A DNA stretch of 64,000 bases from an uncultured Clostridia bacterium (GTDB taxonomy: Bacteria; Bacillota; Clostridia; Christensenellales; Aristaeellaceae). A model generated the notes under the pieces. It had not been told where the DNA came from, ran no database searches, and saw only the letters and a list, made by a program, of their open reading frames with translations. Position 1 is the stretch's first letter. Every line of letters starts with the position of its first letter. The position numbers were made by a program, and so were the translations under genes. Below are positions 41,535 through 51,434 of this stretch, one piece after another. Where the stretch lies: assembly GCA_934675735.1 (NCBI GenBank), contig CAKURR010000002.1:226112-290111 (forward strand), given 5' to 3'.

Positions 41535-42593
41535 TTACTGCATGTTCAGCTTGAACTTCATCCAGATATCCTGGAACTTCTGCTCGTCCTCGATGGACAG
41601 GTTGCGGACATACTCGGCGTCGTCGATGCGGTCATAGATGCCGTTGAACACCGGGTTGTTCAGGTATTCCTCGGAGAGGCAGGCCTTCGCGGCCTCGTTC
41701 GGGCTGCAATAATACTGATACTCGGCGCTGACCGCCGCGACTTCCGGGCGGAGCAGGTACTGGAGGAAGATATTCGCGTTCTTCGCGTGCGGCGCGTTCA
41801 CCGGAATGAAGCAGCCGTCGATGCCGAAGCCCAGACCCTCTTCCGGCCAGACGACCTTCAAATCCGGGTTAGCTTCCAGCGCCAGCGCGACGAACGGCGT
41901 GAAGGTGTAGGCCACGGCGATATCGCCCGAAACCAGATAGTTGTGCAGGTTCTCATACTCGAGCACGTGGATGTTGCTGCGCAGCGCGTCGAGCTTCTCC
42001 GCCGCTTCCGCGAGCACCGCGTCGTCGGTGGTGTTCATGCTCTCGTGCATGGAGAGCAGCACCATGCCGATGGTCACGCGCGCGTCGTCGATCAGGCCGA
42101 GGCTGTCCTCCAGCGACGGATCCCACAGGTCGTTGAAGCCCTTGATGTCGATATCCACCACGGACGGGTCGTAGACGATGAGCGGAATGCCGCTCACATA
42201 CGGCACGACATACGTGTTGTCCGGATCGAAGAACTGATGGGTGAAGCCCTCGTTCAGGTTGGTGTAATTATCCACGATGGTCGTGTCGAACGGCTGCATC
42301 AGGCCCGCCTCGCGGGTGGTGTTGAGCATATAATCGCTGGCCAGCACGACGTCGTAATCGCCGCCGTTCACCGCGGAGAGCTTTTCATACATCTCTTCGT
42401 TGCTGGAGAAGGTCGCGTAGTTGACCTTGATGCCCGTCTCCTGCTCAAACGGCTTGATGACGGTCTCGTAGTCGATGTAGCCTTCCCAGGTGAAGATGTT
42501 GAGCACGGCCTCGTCAGCCGCGTTCTCGGTCTCCGCAAGGGCGCAGCCGGCGAAAGCCAGCAGCGCAAGCAGCAGGCAAAGAAGTTTCTTCAT
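41535..42593 (-). CDS. potD: Spermidine/putrescine-binding protein (PotD type)
   Basis: A 352-aa protein with AAGGAGG before ATG 42593. A signal peptide with a possible lipobox (LLAFAGC) or cleavage after ALA. Mature protein starts with the PotD hallmark LNIFTWEGYIDYETVIKPFE, and has NVSYDIVLASD-like GDYDVVLASDYML, and DLWDPSLEDSLGLIDD. It delivers polyamines to the PotBC channel. Last gene of potA-B-C-D on the minus strand. Polyamine preference is not resolved. Confidence 0.93.
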   Translation of the reverse strand: MKKLLCLLLALLAFAGCALAETENAADEAVLNIFTWEGYIDYETVIKPFEQETGIKVNYATFSSNEEMYEKLSAVNGGDYDVVLASDYMLNTTREAGLMQPFDTTIVDNYTNLNEGFTHQFFDPDNTYVVPYVSGIPLIVYDPSVVDIDIKGFNDLWDPSLEDSLGLIDDARVTIGMVLLSMHESMNTTDDAVLAEAAEKLDALRSNIHVLEYENLHNYLVSGDIAVAYTFTPFVALALEANPDLKVVWPEEGLGFGIDGCFIPVNAPHAKNANIFLQYLLRPEVAAVSAEYQYYCSPNEAAKACLSEEYLNNPVFNGIYDRIDDAEYVRNLSIEDEQKFQDIWMKFKLNMQ

Positions 42594-42654
42594 GTCCGTG
42601 TTCCTCCTTGATTAAGGAATGGTTGATTTATCTCAAACGCGGAGCGCGTCTGAT

Positions 42655-43461
42655 TCAGGATTTCAGTTTCGCGTTGCTTCTGGCCGTCAGCAGCTGGCTG
42701 ACCGCCACGCAGATGAAGATGACGCCAAGCATCAGCGTGGAAAGGGCGTTGATTTCCGGCGTGCCGCCCGAGCGCAGGCCGGTATAGACCTTGAGCGGCA
42801 GGGTGGTCGTTTCGGCGCTGGTGACGAAGAAGGAAATCACCACGTCATCCAGGCTCATTGCGGCGGAAAGCATCATGCCCGAGAGCACCGCCGGAAAGAC
42901 CAGCGGCAGGGTGATATCCTTCAGCACGCGCATCGGCGACGCGCCCAAATCGCGCGCGGCTTCCGACAGCGCGGGGTCCATGCCGATGAGACGGGATTTG
43001 ACGTTGATGAACACATACGGGATGCAGAAAGTCGTGTGCGTCAAAATCAGCGCGCCCATGCCGAGCTTAAAGCCCACGGCGGTGAACACGGAGAGATACG
43101 CCATGCCCAGCACCAGTTCGGGAATCATCATCGGCAGGGTGGCGAGGGTTTCCACCGCGCCGCCGAGTTTCAGATGGGAACGGGCCAGCCCGATGGCGCC
43201 CAGCGTGCCGACGCCGCCCGCCAGCAGGGCGGAGACGACGGCCAGAATCAGCGAGTTTTTGAGCGCGTCGGCCATCAGGGCGTTGGAAAACAGGCGGCTG
43301 TACCAGCTCGTCGTGAAGCCCTGCCAGCTGCCGATGGTGCGCCCGCTGTTGAAGGAGTAAATGACCACCATCAAAATCGGCAGATAGAGGAGGATGAGCA
43401 CCAGCGTCAGATAGATGGGGGAAAAGATTTTGCGCTTTCTGCGCCGTTTGGCCTGCGCCAT
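42655..43461 (-). CDS. potC: Polyamine ABC transporter permease PotC
   Basis: A 268-aa permease with six transmembrane helices. ATG 43461 (GGGGGTGAT upstream) overlaps the potB stop; a GTG three bases earlier is an alternative. The ABC-importer EAA loop is EAARDLGASPMRVLKDITLP. The opening YLTLVLILLYLPILMVVIYS and NSGRTIGSW fit PotC. It forms a heterodimeric channel with PotB. Confidence 0.93.
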   Translation of the reverse strand: MAQAKRRRKRKIFSPIYLTLVLILLYLPILMVVIYSFNSGRTIGSWQGFTTSWYSRLFSNALMADALKNSLILAVVSALLAGGVGTLGAIGLARSHLKLGGAVETLATLPMMIPELVLGMAYLSVFTAVGFKLGMGALILTHTTFCIPYVFINVKSRLIGMDPALSEAARDLGASPMRVLKDITLPLVFPAVLSGMMLSAAMSLDDVVISFFVTSAETTTLPLKVYTGLRSGGTPEINALSTLMLGVIFICVAVSQLLTARSNAKLKS

Positions 43462-44313
43462 CACATCACCCCCAAGTCGTCGCCGCCGACCTTGCGGTAA
43501 AGCAGATAGATGCCGGCGGAAAGCACAATCAGAATCATGCTCATCGCGGAACCGACGTTCCAGTCGCGCACTTTGAGCAGCTGGTCGCGGATGAGGTTGC
43601 CCACCAGCACCAGACCGCCGCCCATGATATCCGACAGATAGAACAGGCCGACGCTGGGCACGAACACCAGCACGCAGCCGGCCAGAATGCCCGGCAGGGT
43701 CATCGGCAGGGTGATGGTGAAAAACGCCCGAACGGGGTTCGCGCCCAAGTCGCGCGCGGCCTCCACCAGCGTGAAATCCATCTTATCCACCGCGTTGTGG
43801 CACGGCAGAATCATGAAAGAAATCAGGCAGTAGACCATCGCCAGCAGCACCGAGCCGTAAGAGCCGAGAAACTTGATGTTTTTCTGAATCAGCCCCAGCG
43901 AGCGCAGCACGCCGTTAATCGGGCCGTTGGCCTGCAGGAGAATCTTCCAGCCGTAGATACGCACCAGCGCGCTCGTCCAGAACGGGATGATGACCAGCAT
44001 CATCAGCAGGGCCTTCCACTTGCGCGGCGCGCGCGCCATGCAGTAGCCGAAGGGATAGCCCACCAGCAGCGAAAGCGCCGTCGTCCAGAACGCAAGCTGC
44101 AAGCTGTTGGCAAAGACCTTGAGATAATCCTCGCGCAGCAGCGCTTTGTAGTTGGAAAGCGTCAGCGCCATGCCCCATTCAAACTTGCCGCCCGTGACCA
44201 GCGACGTGCAGAGCACGTAAATCAGCGGCAGGGCAACCAGCAGCACGCCGAACGCCGCCATCGGCGCGGCCATCAGCGCGTGCGTGCGCCGCTCGTGCGC
44301 CTTGAGGGAGTTT

Positions 44314-44324
<11 letters not shown>
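43461..44324 (-). CDS. potB: Polyamine ABC transporter permease PotB
   Basis: A 287-aa protein starting at ATG 44324 with GGGGGGA seven bases upstream; it overlaps potA by 11 bases. Six transmembrane helices and the EAA loop EAARDLGANPVRAFFTITLP. It pairs with PotC. An upstream in-frame GTG/ATG region exists but has a poorer ribosome site. Confidence 0.92.
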
Positions 44325-45402
<1,078 letters not shown>

Positions 45403-45469
45403 GGTTTCCTCCCTGAGTAATCGAACCTGTCGGGCCGAAGCGAACGCCTCAACCCATAAAAACAGCATG

Positions 45470-45498
45470 ATTATATGCTAGAAGGGGCGCAATGTCAA
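45470..45498 (-). promoter_or_regulatory. Consensus sigma-A promoter for potABCD
   Basis: TTGACA (45498-45493) and TATAAT (45475-45470) with a 17-bp spacer, about 65 bp before potA. Confidence 0.92.
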
Positions 45499-45554
45499 CC
45501 ATAAAGTTCAGCGGGAAAAATGTGCGGGTTTAATGGGGCTAAACTTCGGGAGGA

Positions 45555-45591
45555 AAAAAGACCCTCTTTGCGCAAAAACACACAAGAGGGT
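45555..45591 (-). terminator. Intrinsic terminator after amino-acid ABC operon
   Basis: On the minus strand ACCCTCTT and AAGAGGGT pair around a loop of about 15 bases and are followed by CTTTTTT. It separates the amino-acid transporter from potABCD. Confidence 0.8.
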
Positions 45592-45666
45592 GTCGATTTA
45601 ACCGAAAGTGTTAATTCATCCGGCCGCGCAAAACGGCGACGGGGGGTGAAAGCGGTCTTGAACGGT

Positions 45667-46422
45667 TCAATAATCGCTCTCTCCCGCGAAGGCGCGGATG
45701 GCTTCGCTGCGGTCGCTGCCGAGCACCTGTTTGGCGGGGCCGTCCTCCACGACAAGGCCGTTGGCCATATAGATGACGCGGTCGGCCACGTCGCGGGCGA
45801 AATTCATTTCATGGGTGACGACAATCATCGTGCGCTTTTCGTCGGCAAGCTGGCGGATGACGCTCAAAACCTCCTGCGTCAGCTGGGGGTCGAGCGCGCT
45901 GGTCGGCTCGTCGAAGCAGAGGATTTCGGGGTCCATCGCCAAAGCCCGCGCGATGGCCACGCGCTGGCACTGGCCGCCCGAGAGGCTGCAGGGGTAAGCG
46001 CCCGCCTTGTCCGCAAGGCCGACCTTTTCCAGCAGAAGCATGGCCTTCTGCTCGGCCTCCTGACGGCTGCGCTTGAGCACGAACTGCTGCGGCGCGACGA
46101 GGTTGCGCAGCACCGTGTAATGCGGAAAGAGGTTGTAATCCTGAAAGACGAGGCCCATCTTGAGGCACAGGCCGCGCAAATCCTTTTCCTTTTGATAGCG
46201 CGCGACGCCGTTTGAATCGGTCGTGACCATCGGCTGGCTGTCGATGCGGATTTCGCCGCTGTCGATGGTTTCCAAATGGTTGAGACAGCGCAGCAGCGTG
46301 CTTTTGCCCGAGCCGCTGCGGCCGATGATGGCGACGACCTCGCCCTTGTCCACGCGCACGGTTACGCCCTTCAAAACCTCGTTGTCGCCGAATTTTTTCT
46401 TGATATCAGTCGCCTGAAGCAT
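45667..46422 (-). CDS. Amino-acid ABC transporter ATP-binding protein (GlnQ/HisP type)
   Basis: A 251-aa single-NBD protein with AAAGGAAG before ATG 46422. Walker A is GRSGSGKSTLLRC, Q-loop FQDYNLFPHYTV, signature LSGGQCQRVAIARAL, Walker B LCFDEPTSALDP, and switch VVTHEMNFA. The pattern FPHYTVLRN and DEPTSALDPQL is typical of polar amino-acid importers. A short insertion with TTDSNGVARYQKEKD is atypical. Downstream of its permease gene in the order binding protein, permease, ATPase. Confidence 0.94.
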   Translation of the reverse strand: MLQATDIKKKFGDNEVLKGVTVRVDKGEVVAIIGRSGSGKSTLLRCLNHLETIDSGEIRIDSQPMVTTDSNGVARYQKEKDLRGLCLKMGLVFQDYNLFPHYTVLRNLVAPQQFVLKRSRQEAEQKAMLLLEKVGLADKAGAYPCSLSGGQCQRVAIARALAMDPEILCFDEPTSALDPQLTQEVLSVIRQLADEKRTMIVVTHEMNFARDVADRVIYMANGLVVEDGPAKQVLGSDRSEAIRAFAGESDY

Positions 46423-46468
46423 GGCTTTTTCTTCCTTTCCGTTTCGGCGCGGAGCGCCCGAGGGGTGA

Positions 46469-47134
46469 TTAGTCCTTGTAATACGCCATGCGGCGGTTGA
46501 GACAGCTGAAAACCAGCGAGACCACGCCGTTCATCAGCAGGTAGAAAAGGCCCGCGACAAACAGCGGCTCGACCGACGCGGTGCGGCTGGCCTCGTTTTT
46601 CGCTGCGCGGAACAGCTCGGCCACGGCGATGACGTTCGCCAGAGAGGTATCCTTGACCAGCGTGATGACCTCGTTGCTCACCGGCAGCAGCACGCGCTTC
46701 ATCACCTGCGGCAGAACGATGTGAAAAAACGTCTGCCCGCGCGTCATGCCCAGCACCTGACCGGCTTCATGCTGACCGACGGGGATGGACTGAATGCCGC
46801 CGCGGAAGATTTCGGCAAAGTAGGCGGCGTAGTTGATGGAGAAGGCGAGGATGGTGGCGTTCATGCGGTCGAGATTGATGCCTGTCAGCGTGGGGATGGC
46901 GAAGTAAATCGCGAAGATTTGCAGCATCAGCGGCGTGCCGCGCATGATGAGGATATACAGCGACGTCGGCACGCTGATGATTTTCCGCTTGCTCATGCGC
47001 AGCAGCGCCACGGCCAGGCCCAGCGGCAGGGAGAACAGCAGCGTGAAGAAAAAGATCATCAGCGTGTTGCCAAAGCCGTCCTTCATGGAAAGCACAAGCT
47101 TCATAAACGCGTCGAAATTGTTGAAATACCTCAT
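46469..47134 (-). CDS. Amino-acid ABC transporter permease (HisMQ type)
   Basis: A 221-aa protein with GGAGG before ATG 47134. The His/Glu/Gln/Arg permease family features are FGNTLMIFFFTLLFSLPLG, MRGTPLMLQIFAIYFA and the EAA-like loop GQVLGMTRGQTFFHIVLPQV. Five or six transmembrane helices. It works with the binding protein and ATPase encoded on either side. Confidence 0.94.
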   Translation of the reverse strand: MRYFNNFDAFMKLVLSMKDGFGNTLMIFFFTLLFSLPLGLAVALLRMSKRKIISVPTSLYILIMRGTPLMLQIFAIYFAIPTLTGINLDRMNATILAFSINYAAYFAEIFRGGIQSIPVGQHEAGQVLGMTRGQTFFHIVLPQVMKRVLLPVSNEVITLVKDTSLANVIAVAELFRAAKNEASRTASVEPLFVAGLFYLLMNGVVSLVFSCLNRRMAYYKD

Positions 47135-47224
47135 GAAAGCCTCCGGAAACGTGAATTTGGAAAGGAATAACCGCAGGAAAAGGATGCCGAACGGCATCCC
47201 TTTGAATGAAAGCAGCTTCTTGAA

Positions 47225-47300
47225 TCATCCGCGAAGCGGAACGGAAGGTGCAGGGAACTCAGTTCCCTGCTGGGGTTTGGGGCAAAGCCCCATCGTCTTC
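47225..47300 (+). repeat. Modular hairpin repeat E14 (plus orientation)
   Basis: Hairpin A is TCCGC/GCGGA (47228-47240), B is GCAGGGAAC/GTTCCCTGC (47250-47270), and C is GGGGC/GCCCC (47279-47291). The C end abuts the stop of the binding-protein gene. The element sits within the operon between binding protein and permease. Confidence 0.78.
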
Positions 47301-47301
47301 C

Positions 47302-48111
47302 TTACTGCGCGTACTTGGCGACCAGCGTGATGTCGTTGGCGAACCACTTGGCGCGGATGGTATCCAGCGTGCCGTCGTTCGCCATGTCGATGAGCTGCTG
47401 GCTCACGGCGTCGGCCAGCGTCTGCTCGCCCTTGCGGAAGGCGATGCCGTATTCCTCGGCTTCCAGCACTTCGGGCAGAACGGTGAACATCGTCGGGTCA
47501 TCCTGCTGGGCGATGTAGTAGTTGCCGACCACGGAGTCGATGAGCAGCACGTCGATGCCGCCGAGCTTGAGATCCATCAGCGCGGTGACGAAGTCGTCAT
47601 ACAGCTGCGGCTCGCCGACGGCGGCCAGCAGGTCGGGGTTGGCGTTCAGCACATCCACCGAGCTGGAACCCGCCTGCGTGCCGAGCACCTTGCCGGACAA
47701 ATCCGCTTCGGAGGTGATGCCGGAATCCGTGCGGACCACGAGAATCTGCTCGTTGGCCAGATACGGGATGGAGAAGGTCATCTGCTCGATGCGCTCGGGG
47801 GTTATCGTCAGGCCCGACCAGATGCAGTCGATATTCTTGCCGGAAAGCTCCAGCTCCTTGGAGTCCCACGCAATCGGCTGGAGGACGAGTTCCACGCCCA
47901 GACGGCCGGTGACTTCCTTCGCCAGATCGATGTCGAAGCCGACGTATTCGCCGTTTTCATCGACAAAACCCATCGGCGGGTATTCCTCGTCAAAGCCCAT
48001 CACGAACGTGCCCTTCGCCTTGATATCTTCAAGGCCGGTATCTTCCGCCAGCGCGGCGGCGAAGCAGAGAGTCATGACGGCGGCCAGCAGAGCGGCAAGC
48101 ATCTTTTTCAT
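47302..48111 (-). CDS. Amino-acid ABC transporter substrate-binding protein
   Basis: A 269-aa protein with AAAGGAG before ATG 48111. Signal peptide MKKMLAALLAAVMTLCFAAA. Type 3 binding-protein pattern: FVMGFDEEYPPMGFVDENGE, VGFDIDLAKEVTGRLGVEL, WDSKELELSGKNIDCIWSGL, then GSSSVDVLNANPDL. The arrangement resembles cystine, arginine or polar amino-acid receptors. First gene of a three-gene importer. The ligand cannot be fixed. Confidence 0.93.
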   Translation of the reverse strand: MKKMLAALLAAVMTLCFAAALAEDTGLEDIKAKGTFVMGFDEEYPPMGFVDENGEYVGFDIDLAKEVTGRLGVELVLQPIAWDSKELELSGKNIDCIWSGLTITPERIEQMTFSIPYLANEQILVVRTDSGITSEADLSGKVLGTQAGSSSVDVLNANPDLLAAVGEPQLYDDFVTALMDLKLGGIDVLLIDSVVGNYYIAQQDDPTMFTVLPEVLEAEEYGIAFRKGEQTLADAVSQQLIDMANDGTLDTIRAKWFANDITLVAKYAQ

Positions 48112-48158
48112 ATGGGGTTGCTCCTTTCCTGATATCCGGCGGGTGTGCCGGCGGTTTG

Positions 48159-48190
48159 CTTTAATGTGCTATCGCTTTAACGTGATAAAG
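48159..48190. promoter_or_regulatory. Operator-like repeat downstream of the -10
   Basis: GCTTTAATGTG and GCTTTAACGTG are direct repeats 15 bp apart, and the second also forms an inverted pair with TAAAGC. They lie at and downstream of the predicted transcription start of the amino-acid importer. A repressor site is possible; no regulator is identified. Confidence 0.4.
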
Positions 48191-48217
48191 CATACCACAG
48201 GAACGGAGGTTTGTCAA
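48189..48217 (-). promoter_or_regulatory. Promoter for amino-acid ABC operon
   Basis: TTGACA (48217-48212) and TATGCT (48194-48189) with a 17-bp spacer. Confidence 0.85.
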
Positions 48218-48367
48218 CGGGGTTTTTGATGTTTTTTTGAAAAAAAGACGCGCTCCGTAAAAGGGGAGATTGGAGAGGGCACGCCCCGAACGATTTCGCT
48301 CTGCTGGGCGCGTTCGGGGAACCGGGGATACGGAAGCGGGTTCTCCACAATAACGGATAAACTGTGG

Positions 48368-48397
48368 AAAAAAACCGACGCCGTAAAACGGCGTCGG
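48368..48397 (-). terminator. Intrinsic terminator after dnaA
   Basis: On the minus strand CCGACGCCG and CGGCGTCGG form a 9-bp stem, followed by TTTTTTT, 22 bp past the dnaA stop. Confidence 0.88.
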
Positions 48398-48418
48398 GAA
48401 CGGACAAAACCAACGGAG

Positions 48419-49744
48419 TTACTTCTCCGTAATCATTTTCTTCAAATCGGCAATCGTGCTCTTCATATCCGAAGAGGTATCGAGCAGCTTGGTCACCTTA
48501 TCGCACGAATTGATAATCGTCGAGTGGTCGCGGCCGAAAGCGTCGCCGATGCGCGGCAGGCTGAGGCCGGTCATTTCGCGGGTGAGATACACGGCGACGT
48601 GGCGGGCCTGCGCGATTTCCTTCTTGCGGGAATCGCCGCGCACCAAATCCGTGCTCAGGCCGTAATAATCGGACACGCATTCGATAATCAAATCGGGCGT
48701 GATGCGCTTGGGGTCGCGGACGACGGCGATGTCGTGCAGCGCGTGGGAGATGACCTCCTCGTCGATGGCACGGTGGTTCAGCTTGGCATAGGCGTTGACA
48801 CGGGTCAGCGAGCCTTCCAGCTCACGGATATTGCTCTCGATGCGGCCGGCAATCAGCTCGAGCATCTCGTCGCTGATTTCGATGTGTTCGTTCTCCGCCT
48901 TTTTGCGCAGAATGGCGATTCGGGTGTCGAAATCCGGCTTCTGAATGTCGGCAATCAGGCCCCACTCGAAGCGGCTGCGCAGACGCTCTTCCAGGCGGGC
49001 GATTTCGCGCGGCGGCTTATCGGAGGAGATGATAATCTGCTTGCCCGCGCTGTGCAGGGCGTTGAAGGTGTGGAAAAACTCTTCCTGCGTAGAATCGCGG
49101 CCCGCGATGAACTGGATATCGTCGAGCATCAGCACATCCACGTTGCGGAAGCGGTTGCGGAACTCCACGTTCTTGTTGTTTTTGATGGCGGCGACCAGCT
49201 CGTTGGTGAAGGTTTCGCTGGGCAGGTAGAGCATGCGCATGGTCGGAAAATGATCCTGAATGAAATGGCCGATGGCGTGCATCAGGTGGGTTTTGCCCAG
49301 ACCCACGCCGCCGTAAAGGAACAGCGGGTTATACGCCATGCCCGGCTGCTCGGCGACGGCCAGCGAAGCGGCGTGCGCGAACCGGTTGGACGAGCCGACG
49401 ACGAAGGTGTCAAACGTGAGCCGCGGGTTGAACATGTTGGTGTTCTGCACGACGGGCATGTCGTCCTTCTTCTGGCGCTCCTGCCACTCGATGCGCTCCT
49501 TGACGCTCATCAGCTCGATGGTGATATTGCGTCCGGCGGCCTGACTCACCGCGGAGGTGATCATGGGCAGATAGCGCCCGCGGATGAACGTATCGTTGTA
49601 ATCGCTGATGACCTCCAGCGCGAGTTTGTCGTCGATGAGATACACCGGCTTGAGCGGCTGTTCAATCCACGTCGTATAGGAGATGTCGGCCAGCTCTTCG
49701 CGCAGCAGCGCCTTGGCCTTGTCCCACAGCTCAATATGATCCAT
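48419..49744 (-). CDS. dnaA: Chromosomal replication initiator protein DnaA
   Basis: A 441-aa protein with GGAGG before ATG 49744. Domain I starts ELWDKAKALLREELADISYT. AAA+ domain III has FVVGSSNRFAHAA, Walker A GGVGLGKTHL and Walker B VLMLDDIQFIAG. Domain IV has the DnaA signature GRDHSTIINSCDKV for DNA binding. It opens the origin and recruits the helicase. It stands alone, with a terminator downstream. The usual neighbours dnaN and recF lie about 30 kb away. Upstream is a DnaA-box-rich region. Confidence 0.97.
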   Translation of the reverse strand: MDHIELWDKAKALLREELADISYTTWIEQPLKPVYLIDDKLALEVISDYNDTFIRGRYLPMITSAVSQAAGRNITIELMSVKERIEWQERQKKDDMPVVQNTNMFNPRLTFDTFVVGSSNRFAHAASLAVAEQPGMAYNPLFLYGGVGLGKTHLMHAIGHFIQDHFPTMRMLYLPSETFTNELVAAIKNNKNVEFRNRFRNVDVLMLDDIQFIAGRDSTQEEFFHTFNALHSAGKQIIISSDKPPREIARLEERLRSRFEWGLIADIQKPDFDTRIAILRKKAENEHIEISDEMLELIAGRIESNIRELEGSLTRVNAYAKLNHRAIDEEVISHALHDIAVVRDPKRITPDLIIECVSDYYGLSTDLVRGDSRKKEIAQARHVAVYLTREMTGLSLPRIGDAFGRDHSTIINSCDKVTKLLDTSSDMKSTIADLKKMITEK

Positions 49745-50207
49745 GATGAAAACCTCCGTATTTTCGGCGGCGCGTGGCGGCCGCATTGCTTTTTCTCGGC
49801 GTATGGGGGAAAAGAAGCGCCCAAAGGCCGCTCATTCGGCAAAATGCGGCGCGCGGGGCGCGGTTTCGCGCCGTTTTCCCACAAACTGTACACATATCCC
49901 TGTGGATATACTGTGGATATCCACAGGACTTTCCACAGCCTGTGGAAAGACAGACCTTGCCTGTGGATAACTTTCTGACGAAGCTTTCCTATCATATCAA
50001 AAAAAAGCCCTGTTTTCAAGGCTTTTTTGGCAGACCGCAGAAAAGAAGAAAATGCAGTTTTGAACACCCGCCTATGCCGATGGAGGGCGGGTTATCCACA
50101 ACATGATGTGGTTGCTGTCGATAACCGGACACAATTTTCGCGGACAAATGGGCGGAATCCGTCATTTTCGCGTAAAAAACTGTCGGGAAATGTTTTTTAA
50201 CAATTTG
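49745..50207. other. Probable oriC region upstream of dnaA
   Basis: DnaA boxes on both strands: TGTGGATAT (49901), the palindromic double box TGTGGATATCCACA (49912-49925), TTTCCACA (49930), TGTGGAAAG (49941), perfect TGTGGATAA (49962-49970) and perfect TTATCCACA (50092-50100). Between the last two is an A/T-rich stretch with the hairpin AAAAAAGCC/GGCTTTTTT (50000-50028), which could be the unwinding element or a terminator. No gene is seen in this 463-bp gap. Confidence 0.75.
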
Positions 50208-50942
50208 TTAAATGTAGCCGCCGTCCACGCCCAAAACCTGTCCGGTGACAAAAGAAGCCGCGTCGGACAGCAGAAACAGGCAGGCGTTGGCCACGTCCTG
50301 CGGCGTGCCCAGGCGGCAGAGCGGCGTTTCCTCCGCCAGCGCGGCCTTGGTTTCGGCGCTGTGCTCATCCATCATGCGCGTGTCGATGACCCCCGGAGCG
50401 ATGCAGTTGACGCGCACGCCGCTGGGGCCCAGCTCCTTGGCCAGCGCGCGGGTCAGGCCGATGACGGCGGCTTTGCTGGCCGAATACGCCACTTCGCACG
50501 ACGCGCCGACGCGCCCCCACATGCTGGATACCGTGACAATTACGCCCTCGTTTCGGGCGACCATGCCCGGGGCCAGCGCGCGGATGAGGTAAAACATGCC
50601 CGAGACGTTCACATCCATCACCGTGTGCCACTGTTCATCCGTCATGTCGCAGAAAAGGCCGGTGTGCGAAACGCCCGCGCAGAGCGCCAGCGCGTCCACG
50701 CGGTGATACAGCGCGAGAATGTCGCGGCACATGGTTTGCACGGCGGCGCTGTCCGCCAAATTGCAGCAGACGGCGTGCGCGTCGCAGCCCTCCGCGCAGA
50801 GACGGTCGGCCAGCGCCCGGGCGTGCTCAAGCCCGTGACAGCCGTGGAGCAGCACCGTGTAGCCCGCGCGCGCCAGCGTTTCGGCGCACGCGCCGCCGAT
50901 GCCGCCCGACGCGCCGGTGACAAGCGCGATTTTTTGATGCAT
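50208..50942 (-). CDS. SDR family oxidoreductase (3-oxoacyl-ACP reductase-like)
   Basis: A 244-aa protein with GGAGG before ATG 50942. NAD(P)-binding Rossmann motif ALVTGASGGIGGAC, the structural LCAGVSHTG, catalytic Ser in VTVSSMWG, the YxxxK pair in VAYSASKAA, and the terminal VLGVDGGYI. It reduces a ketone or acyl-ACP beta-keto group. No other fatty-acid genes are adjacent, so the true substrate is open. Confidence 0.92.
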   Translation of the reverse strand: MHQKIALVTGASGGIGGACAETLARAGYTVLLHGCHGLEHARALADRLCAEGCDAHAVCCNLADSAAVQTMCRDILALYHRVDALALCAGVSHTGLFCDMTDEQWHTVMDVNVSGMFYLIRALAPGMVARNEGVIVTVSSMWGRVGASCEVAYSASKAAVIGLTRALAKELGPSGVRVNCIAPGVIDTRMMDEHSAETKAALAEETPLCRLGTPQDVANACLFLLSDAASFVTGQVLGVDGGYI

Positions 50943-51029
50943 AAAAAAACCTCCGATGTTTTTCCGTCAAGAACAGAGCGAAAACCGAGCGCGCGGCGCG
51001 CGCCCCCGCATCGGGCGAAAAACGACGGC

Positions 51030-51058
51030 TTGACGGAATCGTTTTAAGCGGTTATCAT
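51030..51058 (+). promoter_or_regulatory. Promoter for ArsC-like gene
   Basis: TTGACG and TATCAT with a 17-bp spacer, 35 bp before the start. Confidence 0.6.
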
Positions 51059-51092
51059 GCTCTATTATAAGGAAAAGAACGGAGGAATCAAG

Positions 51093-51434
51093 ATGGGTTA
51101 TCAGATTTATTGCGGAAAAGGCTTCGACACCCAGAAGGCCGAGCGCTTTTTCAAGGAGCGCCGCGTCGCGTATCAGCGCGTGGACGTGCTCAAATACGGC
51201 ATCGGCAAGCGCGAATTGGAGAGCGTCGCCGCGGCCGTCGGGCTGGATGCGCTCTGCGATAAAACGAGCAAGGCGTATCGCGAAAGCGTCATCGCCTATA
51301 CGCAAAACCGCGATTCGATTCTGGCCGGGCTGACGGAAAAGCCGCAGCTGCTCAAACTGCCCATCGTCCGCGACGGCCGCCGCGCCACGGTCGGCTACTG
51401 CCCCGATGTGTGGGAGGAATGGCTGAAAGGTTAA
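51093..51434 (+). CDS. ArsC/Spx-like thioredoxin-fold protein
   Basis: A 113-aa protein with GGAGGAA before ATG 51093. ArsC/Spx fold with the characteristic DTQKAERFFKERRVAYQRVD segment (about residues 12-30), LKLPIVRDGRRATVGYCPD with the cis-Pro and Arg, and length typical of the family. The CxxC of Spx is absent. The only N-terminal cysteine is in IYCGKG, so redox activity may be altered. Function unknown; possibly a stress regulator or reductase. Confidence 0.8.
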   Translation: MGYQIYCGKGFDTQKAERFFKERRVAYQRVDVLKYGIGKRELESVAAAVGLDALCDKTSKAYRESVIAYTQNRDSILAGLTEKPQLLKLPIVRDGRRATVGYCPDVWEEWLKG

